DNA of 64,000 nucleotides from Nissolia schottii (Eukaryota; Streptophyta; Magnoliopsida; Fabales; Fabaceae), in NCBI GenBank assembly GCA_003254905.1, contig QANU01063901.1, positions 62,001 to 126,000 of the forward strand, given 5' to 3'. Below, one piece after another: positions 12,425-24,660 of this stretch; positions within the stretch are counted from its first letter, which is position 1, and the number at the start of each line of letters is the position of its first letter. Under the pieces are notes generated by a model. The model saw only the letters and a list, made by a program, of their open reading frames with translations. It was not told where the DNA came from and ran no database searches. Made by a program: the position numbers and the translations under genes.

Positions 12425-12863
12425 TGTATCGAGCTGATATATTCCTCAGTCCAATTTGGATTCTGGAGCTTCTCTGCGGGTTTGGGATTGCCTGTTCGAG
12501 TACCTGCAAGGACTCCGATGCTCAAGTTAGTAAGGGTTCAAAGTAGCTATGAAATCAAGGGTCATTGGGTTTGGGCGTACCTGGTGTGTTGATTAGGTTT
12601 AAATACCTAAGTGACGTCCGTGAATTTCACTGTTATGGGGATTTTTTCGGTGAGTCCTCCTTCGAAGATCACAACGCATTGTTCACTGGGGAGAGGATGT
12701 CTCGAGACGAGAATCTCGCTGGTCGGTGAGAGGTTGCTCAAGTCAGGTCGGATTGATCTGCAGACCTCCGAGTGATACTCCAGGATGGTCCTCAGGTCAG
12801 GATGATCTGCGGACCCTTGGGTATGATATTTCAGGATGGGCCTTCGTGGCCCAGTCCATAACA
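12425..12863 (-). repeat. 5' LTR of the deleted gypsy element
   Basis: Plus-strand reading starts TGTATCGAGC and ends CCATAACA, so the TG...CA ends are intact. In the minus (sense) direction a TATTTAAA TATA-like box lies at about 12597-12606. It is longer than its partner because of small indels, for example an added TTGCTCAAGTCAG segment near 12733. Confidence 0.9.
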
Positions 12864-14319
12864 GTTTTTAAATAACATTTTTTTTGTATCCTTGAAAATT
12901 CCCATTCTTCTTGCTAACGTAGCTTTCGTGTCCTTATTGTAAGTTCCGTTTGCAGTAATACGTATCTATTTGGAAGAAAACAAATTGATTACAGTAACGC
13001 ACTGAACTATAAGTAATTAGCAAATGATTACTGCTGAAATTAAGAAGCACATGCCTCGAGCTTAGTGTTGAAGTTGTTGATTAATTAATTCAAAACTTGA
13101 TCCACCAAGTTGATCATCTTAAGAGTGGTTAAGTACAGACAATTACCTTAGATTATTAATATTTTAATAGATTATTAGTATTTTAATAATTCTTTTGCTA
13201 TCTTCATTGTGACATTCATCAAATAATTAAGATCTCATTCTGCTTGTCTACAACCACATATAGCAGTTTATTTGCTTTGCCTCTGTCAATGAAACTTTTC
13301 CACTTTGGGAAATACCATGCTTTCCATGCATTATTTCTTCCGAGACAAAGTAACCCCTTCTTTTATTTTGAGAAGATATTAATTGCTACGCACTTTTAGT
13401 ATATTTTATGTAAAATAAATTTATATTATTATTTAATTATATATTATGACATCATAACAAATTGTTAATTTTTTTATATAATTGTAACTTTTTTTTTAGA
13501 TTGATAATATTTTAATTATTGTGCACGAGTTATATAAATTTCTTTTATATTATCATTTAATTAAATTTTGTCATATAAGTAAAAATAATTAATTTTCTTG
13601 TCTTTTATTTTAAAATTTATGTATATAAAATGATTTTTTAAATAAAAAATATAAAATTTTTTACATCATCAATGTATAACAATTAAACTTTATTTTAATA
13701 ATTATACTATGCATATCATTTAAATTTTATAAAATTTCGAAGGTGGCCCACAAATTTATTTAAAATTACTTCAATCTATCTCTTCTATCTTCTATTTCCT
13801 TGAAAGTCCTTGAGGCCATGGTTGTGCCACGTCGCTTGCTTCAATAATAAAGCAGTGGATAACAAACATGAAGAGCACACAGCTATTGTATTGAAAGGCT
13901 TAAAAGGGTAACCAAATAAACAACACTCTAAACATACCCAATTAAGGGAAGAAAGAGTGAAAAGTAGAAAACTCCCTATGCCCAAGGCATAGAAATTGTT
14001 TTTCTTTAAATTTTAATATATTATCTTTTCGATAAAAAAGTTGTGTTTTTTTTATTCTTATTTGTTTTTGGGGGGTATGTGGGTGTGGTGTTATTTGTTT
14101 TGTATTTTTCTTTGATATTTTTTTTGGGCTGTTTTTTTATTTTATTTTATTTTATTTTTTTATATATATTTTTTTTATGAGACAAAATGTTGGGAATTTT
14201 ATGAGGCTGTGGGAGCATCAAGTGTGTCTTTGCAACTAGCAAAACTTTTTCTGTTGTGTGGTTCTGTTCTGAGGTTGGCCTAGCTGAAACAGGAGATCTT
14301 CCTTCCTATGTTGACAAAG
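12864..14319. other. AT-rich intergenic DNA and upstream region of the SPA-like gene
   Basis: Strongly AT-rich (13370-13780 especially), with no coding signal. The last few hundred bases before the leader (14030-14300) are T-rich and probably contain the promoter. No single TATA box could be chosen with confidence. Confidence 0.45.
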
Positions 14320-14922
14320 GTGAACCCTTTCTCTCCCTCTCTCTCTGTGTCTCTTCTTCATTCTCTCTTGCTGCCTCTTTTATCTCTATGTCTCTATACG
14401 TGCATTTACTCTGATGGGTGGTTTTTAATTCTGATCAATTTGGATAAAGTTTGGTCTTTTTGGAGGGTCTATGTTATTTTCTTCATGTTGTTGGAGTTTG
14501 TCTCCTGAAGTTGATAGTGTTTGGTACAAGTTTTTATTTTATTGTTTTGTTGGGTTTTTCTGAATTTTTTAAGTAAGCTTGCCTTACTTTTTGAACTTTT
14601 GTTGGTTTTGAATCGCTTTTTGAATTTTTTAATGGGATGAAATTGGATGCTGAGAAGTTTGTGAATTCATGTTGTGGCTAACTTGACAGGAAAGTTGTGA
14701 CTTTGTGATCGTGTGTTAAAGTGTGGAAGAGCTTAGAGGTTTGATCTTCATACTTTTGAGTCTTTTGCGGTTCTCTTTTTTCACTGGAACAACTGAGATG
14801 CGTTTTTGAGTTAAAATGGTGGTGGAGGAGGTGCAAGTTTGTGGAACAATTTGGAGGAGTTCTCTATTTCTTGTATGTGTTGTTGTTCTTTGCCTACTAC
14901 ATGCAACCGTGACTGGATAGAG
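14320..14922 (+). promoter_or_regulatory. Probable 5' leader with intron of the SPA-like gene
   Basis: A donor-like AAAG/GTGAAC at about 14320 and an acceptor-like TTGACAG/G at 14689 would remove a 370-base leader intron containing a CTCTCTCT tract. The stretch 14839-14922 is open in the same frame as the gene and starts with its own ATG (see findings). This is inferred from splice-like signals only. Confidence 0.4.
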
Positions 14923-17900
14923 ATGGAGGGTTCTTCGGGGTCTGCTTGGCAGAAGTCTGATAGTTCAAGGGCATTGAATAGTTCAGGAGTCTCGGACCGG
15001 AACCAAAGGCTTCATTGTCCTGAGAGGAACCCCTTGTCCGGCGAGGCATCACAGGATTCCGGATTTAAGAAGGAAAGGGATAGGGTTCTTTCGGGGCAAG
15101 GTGATCAGCCTAAAAATCTGGGTGGCTTTTCAGGGTTTTGCGAGGATGAAGTAGGGGGTGACCCTTTTGTTTGTCCTATAGAATGGGGTGATATTAGCCT
15201 GAGGCAGTGGCTAGATAAACCTGATCGGTCCGTGGATTTCTTTGAATGTTTGCACATATTTAGGCAGATAGTGGAAATTGTCAATGTAGCGCATTCTCAA
15301 GGAGTTGTAGTTCATAATGTGAGGCCTTCATGCTTTGTCATGTCATCTTTCAACCACATTTCGTTTATTGAATCGGCATCTTGTTCGAATTCTGGCTCGG
15401 ATTCTTTAGGAGATGGATTGAATGGCCAAGGTGTTGAGGTTAAAACTCCGACGTCTCATCGTCCCCGCGATATGCGTCAGCAGAGTTTAGGAAGTGAAGA
15501 TTTTGTGCCTGTCAAGACCTCAACAACTGCTTTGTCGGATTCTAGTTGCATGCTGTCAAGTGCCGTGTATGCAGCTCGTGCGTCATTAATTGAAGAAACA
15601 GAAGAAAATAAGATGAAAGATAGGAGAAAGGCTGAAGAAGTAGAAGGGAAGAGGCATTCGTTTCCAATGAAACAGATACTGCTAATGGAGATGAGCTGGT
15701 ACACTAGTCCTGAAGAGGTTGCTGGTACTACTAGTTCCTGTGCTTCTGATGTTTACCGATTGGGGGTTCTCCTTTTCGAGGTTCATAACAAAAATTGTGC
15801 AATTCTTGTTTAAGTTCTTAGATTTTAATTGGGTGTTTATTATACGCTATATCTTCTTCGATTTGTTATTACAAAGGAAGCAGTGTAATGTTTTGAAAGA
15901 CTCCATTTATTATTTTCGATATACTTTAACTTGATTATCCTATTTGTGACCAGCTATTCTGTCCGCTCAGCTCGAGAGAAGAGAAGAGTAGAACCATGTC
16001 TAGCCTGAGACATCGAGTTCTTCCTCCGCAGTTACTTCTGAAGTGGCCCAAAGAAGCTTCATTTTGCTTATGGTTATTACATCCCGAGCCTAGTAGTCGT
16101 CCAACACTGGGGTAGTTCATCTTCTTCAAACGTCTCTTGCATTACCAGATATCCAAATTGTTTGTGACATGTACCAATTACCTACTACATGAAAGCCTTG
16201 TTTTCGTTTTTCCTTTTTTGTTTGGTAATTCTTTAATTTTACGAGATTCGGGAGGTTTTGATCTAGCTAATCAGCAGATATTTCAAATTAGACCATTATA
16301 ACATTGAGGTCCTTTGATTATTTAAGCTTTGTGGTCTCTGGTCTGCACATCCCCTGGATATGGAACCCATTATGAACTTCATATTGGAGAATTTAATTAG
16401 ATGATTTAGTAAGTAATATAAGGTAAACTTAGATTCATCTGGTGAGTTTTGCACTGTATTGCTATGTTGGACCATATTAGTTTTTAAGAAGTTTTATATC
16501 ACATATTTATGATTTTGGTTGAGGTGAAAGATTGGTATTAAATCATTTCTCAAAGCCTATATGGCAGTAGTTGAAAAAATTTGCTCACTACATAAAGTCC
16601 TGTAGGAATGTCTGGGCTTAATACGAGTTTTAATATCTCTTTTTATGCATTCATGGGCCCTTTGAGGCTTATACGGTCTTTTCTGTGATAGATTGAATCA
16701 GAAAATTCTTGTGCCCTATACTAAATTATAATATTTTAAATATTTGATTGATTATAATTTGTCTTTTGGCCGTTATGTTTTCAGTCTATAAATAGGCTCA
16801 CCCTCCATTGTAATGCACAACTCTGATAATACCGTTATTTTTTGTTGTCTGTATTTTCTCTGTAGTCTTTGGTCTGTTCCTTTACTAGTTTTAATCAAGA
16901 TGTTTAACAGATAAGAATCAAAACTGACTAATCAAACCACTTTTAGTTCTGTAATAAACATTATTTTTTCTAAACCATTTGTTTTCTTGCGTGACAGGGA
17001 GTTGTTGCAGTGTGAGTTCCTTAATGAACAGAGAGATGACATGGAAGAGCGTGAAGCAGTAATAGAGCTTCGGCACAGGATAGAGGATCAGGAGTTGTTG
17101 CTAGAATTCCTTTCGTTAATTCAACAGAGAAAACAAGATGTTGCTGAGAAGTTGCAACATACTATCTCTTTCCTGTGTTCGGATATTGAAGAAGTAACCA
17201 AGCAGCAAGCTAGATTTAAGGAGATCACTGGCCCTGAACTGGGGAGTGATGATCATTCGGCATCGAGTTTCCCATCCATGACCGGTGTTGACAGTGAGGA
17301 TTCTGCTTGTCTAGGGACCCGTAAACGGTTCAGACCAGGGATGCTGGTTAAAAACATCGAGGAATGTGATGATAACATAGCTGATGATCAGAAGAATCAG
17401 GGAAGTTTTATTTCAAAAAGCTCACGGCTAATGAAGAACTTTAAGAAACTAGAGACGGCATACTTCTTAACACGATGCAGACCAGCCTTAGGGAAACCGG
17501 TGGTTAGACATTCACCTTTAGCAAATGATGGGAGAGGGTCTGCTGTTGTGACTGAAAGAAGTTGTGTCAACAACTTAGCATCGAAAGATCAGTGCCGGGA
17601 TGGTACAAGTGCTTGGATTAATCCTTTCCTTGAGGGTTTATGCAAGTACTTATCCTTCAGTAAGCTAAAGGTTAAGGCTGACCTGAAGCAAGGAGATCTT
17701 TTGCATTCTTCCAACCTCGTATGTGCGCTCAGCTTCGATCGTGATGGAGAATTTTTTGCTACTGCTGGTGTCAATAAGAAAATAAAAGTCTTCGAATGTG
17801 ATACAATCATAAACGAGGAGCGTGATATCCACTATCCGGTAGTGGAGATGTCTAGCAAGTCAAAGTTGAGCAATCTATGTTGGAATACTTATATCAAAAG

Positions 17901-20498
17901 TCAAATTGCTTCAAGTAACTTTGAAGGTGTTGTACAGGTAGGTCAAATGTAATTGAGAGTTGTTTATGGTTTCCGTAACAATATCGTAACTTGTTGTCTT
18001 ATTCAGTTATGGGATGTGACAAGAAGTCAAGTGCTGTTGGACATGAGGGAGCATGAGCGGCGGGTGTGGTCCATCGATTTCTCATCAGTGGACCCAACAA
18101 TGCTGGCAAGTGGGAGTGACGACGGTTCCGTCAAGCTATGGAGTATCAATCAGGCAATTCCATTCTTGCACTTGGTGGATGTCAGCTTTGAAACTAAACG
18201 TACTGCAGTAATCTGTTGCATGTTTTATATATTTAATGCTGGATGTATGATGAGTTGTTTCTCTCACCTGGGCTGTTACTGCAGGGAGTTAGCATTGGTA
18301 CCATCAAGACAAAAGCAAACGTATGCTGCGTGCAGTTCCCTCAGGATTCTGCTCGCTTCCTTGCATTTGGTTCAGCAGATCACCGGATATATTACTACGA
18401 TCTTCGCAACCTGAAGGTGCCGCTTTGCACATTGATCGGACATAATAAAACTGTGAGCTACATCAAGTTTGTAGACACCGCGAACCTTGTCTCTGCATCC
18501 ACGGATAACACATTGAAGCTCTGGGATTTGTCTGCCTGTGCATCTCGAGTTATTGACTCACCTATTCAATCATTCACCGGTCACATGAATGTTAAGGTAC
18601 ATTTGTTGATTAAGCATAACTAGTGTCTTTGTAACATGAGTTTTCAACTTGATTTGCCCGAGGTTTTGTTTCATCTTGGTCACCCTTGTAGTTGCATCTT
18701 GTGAATTCATATTTTATGTCATAAGCTTTATGCTACTTTTTACGTGTGTTAAACATTTTGAATAAACGGCTAAAGGAGAACACGACAAAGACTAGAGAGA
18801 GGTTACAGAGAATAGAAAAATATTGTATTATCAGAGTTGTGTTCTTTGAGTACAAGAGGAGCCTCTATTTAAAGGCTAGAAAGAGAATCATAACTTAATG
18901 ACAGAATAATGTCAAAATCATGTAATATCAAACTAAATCGGAATTAAATTAATCTAATATATTCTAGATATAATATTATTCTTAACAGTGTGCATGAAAG
19001 AGTCTCCCACCCACAAAATAATGTTTTCTTAAGTAAATGGAGTTTATAGTTGCAGCAATATGATAGTATACTAGAGAATGGGGTGCCCCTTGATGAGAAA
19101 ATAAATAAATTTAAGTTGTGAGGGAAGTTATTGAGAGAAAATAATTGCCTATAGAGATAAAAAGAGGGGCGTAATAGGAAAGATTGGAAATGTGACCGAG
19201 GAGCAGCTAAAATGCTCCAACCCCTTTATATAGAGTAAAGATACTGCCTGATTCCTTTGTGTTTGTTGGGAAAGATATAACCTTCTATGCATAAGATATA
19301 TAAATTCTCTCTTGGCCAAGATATGCTTGTGATACTTACACTTTCAAAATCAATTTCTATCTGCAATAATGAAGTAATAAATAATAAAAAATAAATAAAG
19401 ATTGTAGTTTGATTTGCGTGCTGGCAGTATACTTAGGAATTTTCTTATAACTCATTTTGTTTTGAAAATAACTAGCAAATTTGGTGGTTCAGATTCTGTT
19501 AACCATTAAATTATTCAAGGAAAGCTACTAAAGGAGTGGTGTACCGAAGTGATATGATGTGAGGGTGGTTCCGGGATTGAGGCGGTGCCGGTGATGTCTC
19601 CTCCTCCTCCTCCAGCTCGTTGGTTCCGTGGAGATGGCGTTGGGTATCTGCAAGGACTCCAACGCCTAAGTAACTGGCGGCTCAGGAAATGAGAAAAGGA
19701 TTAGGTTAGAATTGTACCTGGAATTGTTAATGAGGGTATTTATATGTGGTCTATATATTTACCCTAATTGGGAAAATATCTGCTCCTACCTCGGATGGGA
19801 TCGTCCTCTTGCGGTGCCTAGGGTTTTGCGTCATCACCTGGTCCGTCTTTTGGGTTGACCCATTTTAGGCGGGTGGGTTCCTGGCCTTTTTCCTGGTCCA
19901 AGATTGATGGGCCTTCCAAGGAGGCCTAGTCCGGAACAAGTGTACTGTTTTATGACTATCATTTAAAATAAGTATGCATGCCATTTTAAGATTGTTGTTA
20001 CTTCTTAGTCTGTGATATGAGCAGTTTTGCTTGCATTGATGTTCTTTTACGGTTTTAAATCTTTTTACTGTGCTTGTTATAATAGTACTGCAATCATTTT
20101 TATAGTCTGGCATTCCACAAGTGCTTTTGCTGTATGTTTCCTTGCTGAGGTGTCTTCCCTTGTTGCAGAACTTCGTGGGACTGTCAGTATCCGAAGGTTA
20201 CATCGCTACCGGTTCGGAGACAAATGAGGTATTTCATGTGTCCTTTATCAGTTTTTTGCTATTGAATTTTGCACTACAATTGATGGCGATATTTCTTTGT
20301 GTGGATTAGGTGTTCGTATACCACAAGGCCTTTCCCATGCCGGCATTGTCATTCAAATTTCAGAACACCGACCCTCTCTCGGGGCACGAAGTGGATGACG
20401 CCGCGCAGTTTGTCTCTTCGGTCTGCTGGCGCGGCTCGTCCGCCACCTTACTCGCCGCAAGCTCCACCGGTAATGTCAAGATCTTGGAGATGGTTTGA
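14923..20498 (+). CDS. SPA3/4: SPA-type WD40 protein (SUPPRESSOR OF PHYA-105 family, SPA3/SPA4 group)
   Basis: Exons 14923-15780, 15954-16111, 16998-17937, 18007-18153, 18285-18596, 20169-20228 and 20310-20498 join in frame to 887 residues. The N-terminal part (about residues 75-340) is the kinase-like region of SPA proteins (WGDISLRQWLD, VVVHNVRPSCFVMSSFNH, TSWYTSP-like, REEKSRTMSSLRHRVLPPQ). A coiled coil follows at about 350-415 (REAVIELRHRIEDQELLLEF), then a WD40 propeller from about 566 to the C-terminus, ending KILEMV. Family members join COP1 in a nuclear CUL4-DDB1 ubiquitin ligase that degrades light-signalling and flowering regulators in darkness. The start MEGSS matches the family. 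Introns are GT-AG except 18154-18284, which begins GC. Intron 18597-20168 is enlarged by repeats. The short pre-kinase part fits SPA3/SPA4 rather than SPA1/SPA2, though 887 residues is slightly long. Confidence 0.95.
18775..18965 (-). mobile_element. Possible LTR fragment in the large SPA intron
   Basis: Read on the minus strand, the segment contains AGCCTTTAAATAGAGGCTCC (TATA-like) followed by a CTCTGATAATACAATATTTT stretch, the arrangement of a small copia-type LTR. No partner LTR, primer site or coding part was found nearby, so it is tentative. Confidence 0.3.
19540..19938 (-). mobile_element. Solo LTR (about 399 bp), related to the 9.1/12.4 kb gypsy LTRs, in a SPA intron
   Basis: Starts TGTACCGAAG and ends CCGGAACA, with flanks AGTGG (19535-19539) and AGTGT (19939-19943), a 4-of-5 match. 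It shares a block TCTGCAAGGACTCCAACGCC with the LTRs at 9075 and 12425, in the same orientation. The minus-strand TATA-like CATATAAATACC is equivalent to theirs. No coding part is present. Confidence 0.7.
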
Positions 20499-21740
20499 GT
20501 CTTATTTACCTCTACTCAGCAATATATATGCAGAAGTTTTTGCTGTGCATGATGGTGACAGAATCCTTGGTTCATAAGCCAAGTAAAAATGCTACAATAG
20601 AGAGGAGTATACAAATTCCTTTGATTATTACATGTAAGTTGTAACATAACAAAAGTTTTGCATTAGATCATAGCGGAAGGAGTTGAGAAAAGAGAAGAGA
20701 GAGATGTGAGATTGATCTCATTGAAGAAAAAAACTGAGAGAAAGGAATGTTCTGTGTAGATAATTCTATATTGGAAAAAAAAATGAAAGGGTTAAAATCT
20801 ATATAGTCAGATTGTATAACTGTTATGATAAGGGTTAAAATCTATATAGTCAGATTGTATAACTGTTATGATCTATTATTCAATTTTATAGATACGTTTA
20901 CCTACAGGGATGGTACTCTTTTGTGTAGGATTCCAGTAATTTCTGAATAATAGAAATATGCTGATTTTTTGGGCTGAAATTGTGGCTAGCTTTATTTTCT
21001 TGAATGTTCCACAAAAATGTTCTTTTCGCAGCACTTGTTTTTGGGGTAAAATGTGCACATTTTTGTTGCATTAGTTTTATCTTTCTTTTTATATTCTATA
21101 TAAAAGAGATTAATTTTTATGTATTGATAGTGTAAAAGAGTTTTTATATTGTTATTTAATCATGTTTTGTCGCATAAGCGACTGTTGAGATATGAGTGAG
21201 AAACTTAGTTGTTTTTGCTTATATACATGTCTTTGTTTCAACTTTTAAAAAAGTAATTAAAATTTTGATTATAATATAGAACTCAAAAAGTTAAAAAAAT
21301 ATTTTTTTATAAGTTATTTTGTTTAGCTTCTCTAAGAACAAATTAAAAATTATTTTTTTTAATTCTGATTTTTTTAAAAAAATTATGCAAATATACGAAA
21401 CTGGTTATTTTAGCCCCCAAAGTGATTATTTTAACTAATAAGTTGTAACATATAAGTAAAAAAATAACATTTTTTATACCATTAGTGGACGTAAATTAAT
21501 TCCTATATGACAATCCTTGCCTCACAAGATGAGGACAAGGTCTTATTTCTTTTTCATAGAACCAAGCCTTTTTTTATAACCTCTTCCCCCCCCCCCCCCT
21601 TGATGAACAAAAATTCCATTGGAAGTGTGGAATGAATCAAGAATCAAGAATCAAGCATGAACTTGTGCCTGTTACAATATAATAAATGTGTTCGAAACAA
21701 AGGAGCCAGAATGATATTATCTCTCGTAGTTAGTGAATCT
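20499..21740. other. 3' UTR of the SPA-like gene and AT-rich intergenic DNA
   Basis: Contains a 43-base tandem duplication (20788-20872) and a C homopolymer at about 21586-21598. Otherwise AT-rich; no gene seen. Confidence 0.5.
20788..20872 (+). repeat. 43-base tandem duplication
   Basis: AGGGTTAAAATCTATATAGT begins at 20788 and again at 20831; the two copies are identical through TAACTGTTATGAT. The identity implies a recent duplication or slippage event just past the SPA 3' end. Confidence 0.9.
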
Positions 21741-21744
21741 TGGC

Positions 21745-22200
21745 AATTTAATGCATGATCTCAGATTTTGGCGAGCATTTCCAAATTTTGGAACAGTGCC
21801 GCGGGTACTTGTAAATGTACTCTGACACCCAAGTCAAGATATGTGTGAGTAAAGAGTTAAGGTTGGATAATACATTACCTTGAAGTTGTAGATGAATTAT
21901 CCTTGTATACTTGGGATTGCGTGGCTTGCACGCTATGCATCACGGGAGAGTTAGTTGGGCGAATTTTGGAGTTCTCACATAGTTTGTTAAGCAAATCTTG
22001 GGATTATCGTTCTACCGTTAGGGTGGCCAACCGTTGTGTGTTACTTATCCCCACGCACCATTAGCTTTTGCTTATTCTTGTAGGCAAACTCTGACCCTTA
22101 ATAGGCTGAGATCGGACAACAAAGTCTAGCTTCGAGGCCCAACTATTGGGCTTGTAATGTACTTCGTAATAGTTGCCCCCAACCCAAGTCTGTTTACAGA
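21745..22200 (-). mobile_element. LTR-like sequence of a Tat/gypsy-type element
   Basis: It contains GGGTACTTGTAAATGTACTCTGACACCC, an evident relative of the conserved block in the LTRs at 9150, 12500 and 19630, in the same orientation. Downstream it is GC-richer than its flanks and has an AGTTGCCCCCAACCC stretch at about 22170-22186. Boundaries are not resolved. Confidence 0.45.
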
Positions 22201-22849
22201 TATGATGATCTCAAGGGGGAGTCTGTGCTCAAACGATTTGGTTCCCCAATGTCATTTTGGTGTCGTTCCATTAATCGAGGCTAATGCTGTTTATCAGAGT
22301 AGGATGTGATAGTTGGGCAGCTACATTTTCCTTCCTAGGACCAAAATGTCCCCATGAGAAGATGGGGAAGTGATGAACGTGACCCCAATCTTAGTGGGTT
22401 TAAATTCTCCTTATTCCTTCTCATTCATTTCTTCTTCTTCTCACTTCATCATCATCGTCTTCTTATTCTTGTTAGTCCTCTGCTACTGCCTTTTCTTCAT
22501 TTGTCCGCTGCTTCAGGCGCCATTCCTTCACTGTCTCTGTTTGTTTTCGAGTTCACTTCTTTGTTCATACTTTTATCAGTAAGTTTTTCTTACTCTTTAA
22601 CTCTCTTTTTTTTTTTCGAAGTTTTTGATTTGTTCTGGAACCCTAGGATAGATAACCTTCTTCGATTTTCTAAAATTTGTGGTTCTCGTTTATTTTTTCA
22701 TGCACTTTCTATTATTGCTAGTGTTGTCACTTGACCTTTTTGTGTAGTTTCCTTCATATTTGTAGTTTTGGGTTTCTTATCGACAGTGATATCCTTGTAG
22801 GGATTTCCCCCTTTTACTAGGTTTTCGGGTAGAATTGGGATCGTCATCT

Positions 22850-24660
22850 CTAATGTCGGCATATGATTCCCTTGTACGTTTGGTGAAACGTGGGATTGAG
22901 GACACCCCGATCAGCCCCTGCAGTGCCTCGAATGCCTAACGATATGTATGAGTGGCCGAAAAGGTATTATTCCTTCCTTTTGAGATGAGTAAAGGTGAGG
23001 TAGCTGAGTATGGTGTAAGGGGAATGAATTGAGCTTCGGGGGAATTCGAGATAGTGATCTCAAAGTACGTCATGCGAAGAAGCACGAACGAGTGTGTTTT
23101 GGATGGGAGGGTGAAGGGGGCGAACATTTCTTCTATATGTATGAGACACTCTTCTCATAAGTGGGGGTGCAACTACCGTTTTCTGAGTTCGAGATTGGTG
23201 TGTTGAATCACGTATCTGTTACCCCCCACTCAAATCCATCCTAACAATTGGGCCATGATTTGCGAGTTTGAAGAATTATGTTGTTACTATTGTCTGCCTA
23301 CTTTTGTTAGGGTGTGGTTCGAGATGTTTACTCTGATGGCTAGTTCGAATGGTAAACCCATGGTATCGTCATTTCAGGCTAGGTCCAACAAGAATATCTT
23401 GAGTGCTTTTGAGGAGTTGTACCACAGGTTTAAAACAAGGTTCTTCAAGGTGAATTTCTAAGATAACATTAAGTCAGAGTTTTTGGATTCTAAAGGTGAC
23501 CCTCGTTTCCCATTTTATTGGACGAGGAATTGGAAGAAGGGTAGGAAAATTCCTCCCAAATGACGAAGGAAGACCGGGGAATGGTTGAGGTGTTTTTGGA
23601 CCTGTGGTTTAAAGAAAAATTTGAGTTGAAATACGTAAGATGTTTGAGTCAGATAGGAGGACCCATATAGGTCGTTGTTGCTTGCCTTATTTGATGGCTA
23701 TTTTATTTCCTTTTCGATGGCCATAATTGTTTTAACCTTTCTTTTTCTTCGTGTAGAGTTAATGGCACCCTGTAATACTATGAAAGGTATGATTAAGTCG
23801 TACCTTACCGAGGATCCCCGAGGTGCAGTTTACCCTCAAGGGTGGTGAGAATCGAAAGGAGCCCACTCAGTTGCCAACCTGGAGTGCTAGTGTACAGATA
23901 CAAGATGTCCCCCGCTCCTAAAACTTCTTCGAAAAAAAAAGGAAGAGGGACAAAGGTAGGGTATTGCTACTGAGGAGGGTCTCACGCTTTCGACCAACTT
24001 CTTATCCTCCTGCTTCGACAATGCAGAGTGTGTGAACCACTTGCTGAGACTTGTAAACTGGGATTATCTCTGAGACAGAGAATGTCAAGGAGGTAAGGTA
24101 ACATTGTGCCCATGGCGCGTTTTGAACCTAGCTTTATCCCCATCTCATGGTGAAGTAAATGGATGAGAAGGGGGAGATGGTGAAACAACTGTCGACGAAA
24201 TTTGATGAGTCTAATAAGGAGAATGAGCTTCTAAATAAAACAATATCTGAGCTGGAGGGGATGCTTGAAGATGCTAAGAAGGCGAAGGAAAAGTTGGATC
24301 AGAGTAAGGAGAAGGTGGCCCAAGACTTAGAAGGCTTCCCAAGCTCGAACACTAGATTTGGTTGGAGAAGTCAAGAGCACAAGATGGCCTAAACTACCAT
24401 AGATATGTACAACAATGTTATGGAGCAGGTCTGAGTTGTGGGTTCTGAGGTGAATTTCGATGCGGTGAAGCCTTATTGCCACACGGTCAATGGGGGAGAT
24501 TGTGGAGATGCCGGATGAGGAGGAGGGAGAAGACGGGTACCAACACGCCTAAACCAAGGATGGCACCCCCGAAGATGGTGTTGGTGGTACCTTCATGGCC
24601 ACCCAGAATGTTGGTGACTCCTTGGAGGGCTCCTCCGGTCAGCAAGGCTGATGAACTTTG
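22850..24660 (+). pseudogene. Remnant of a gypsy-type accessory ORF (putative gypsy-type transposon domain plus coiled coil)
   Basis: Plus-strand fragments in shifting frames match the order of the plant 'putative gypsy type transposon' protein: YDSLVRLVKRGIEDTP (22857 on), LPFSEFEIGVLNHVSVTPHS (about 23175), then MICEFEELCCYYCLPTFVRV (23255-23461). After a decayed gap a heptad-rich coiled coil follows (24159-24392, MDEKGEMVKQLSTKFDESNK). Such proteins are carried by Ogre/Tat-type elements in legumes and other plants. Multiple stops and frameshifts make it a pseudogene. The gag-pol expected downstream in the same orientation is not seen. Confidence 0.6.

Larger units (their letters stand above)
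9075..12863 (-). mobile_element. Internally deleted Ty3/gypsy retrotransposon (Tat-like) with two LTRs
   Basis: Two direct repeats of about 430 bp (9075-9500 and 12425-12863) enclose gag, protease and partial reverse transcriptase remnants on the minus strand. The whole insertion is flanked by a perfect 5 bp duplication GTTTT (9070-9074 and 12864-12868). A primer-binding-like site lies just inside the right, transcriptionally 5', LTR. The order is LTR-gag-protease-RT(partial)-LTR; everything after the middle of RT (YxDD region, RNase H, integrase) is absent. The element is non-functional but still recognisable. The protease motif DQGSS and the gag type suggest the Tat/Ogre side of Ty3/gypsy. 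Confidence 0.92.

Noticed and set aside
22354..22734. 126-codon Ser/Leu/Phe-rich plus-strand frame
   Set aside because: Low-complexity CTT-rich sequence typical of a retroelement leader before the accessory ORF; no recognisable domain.
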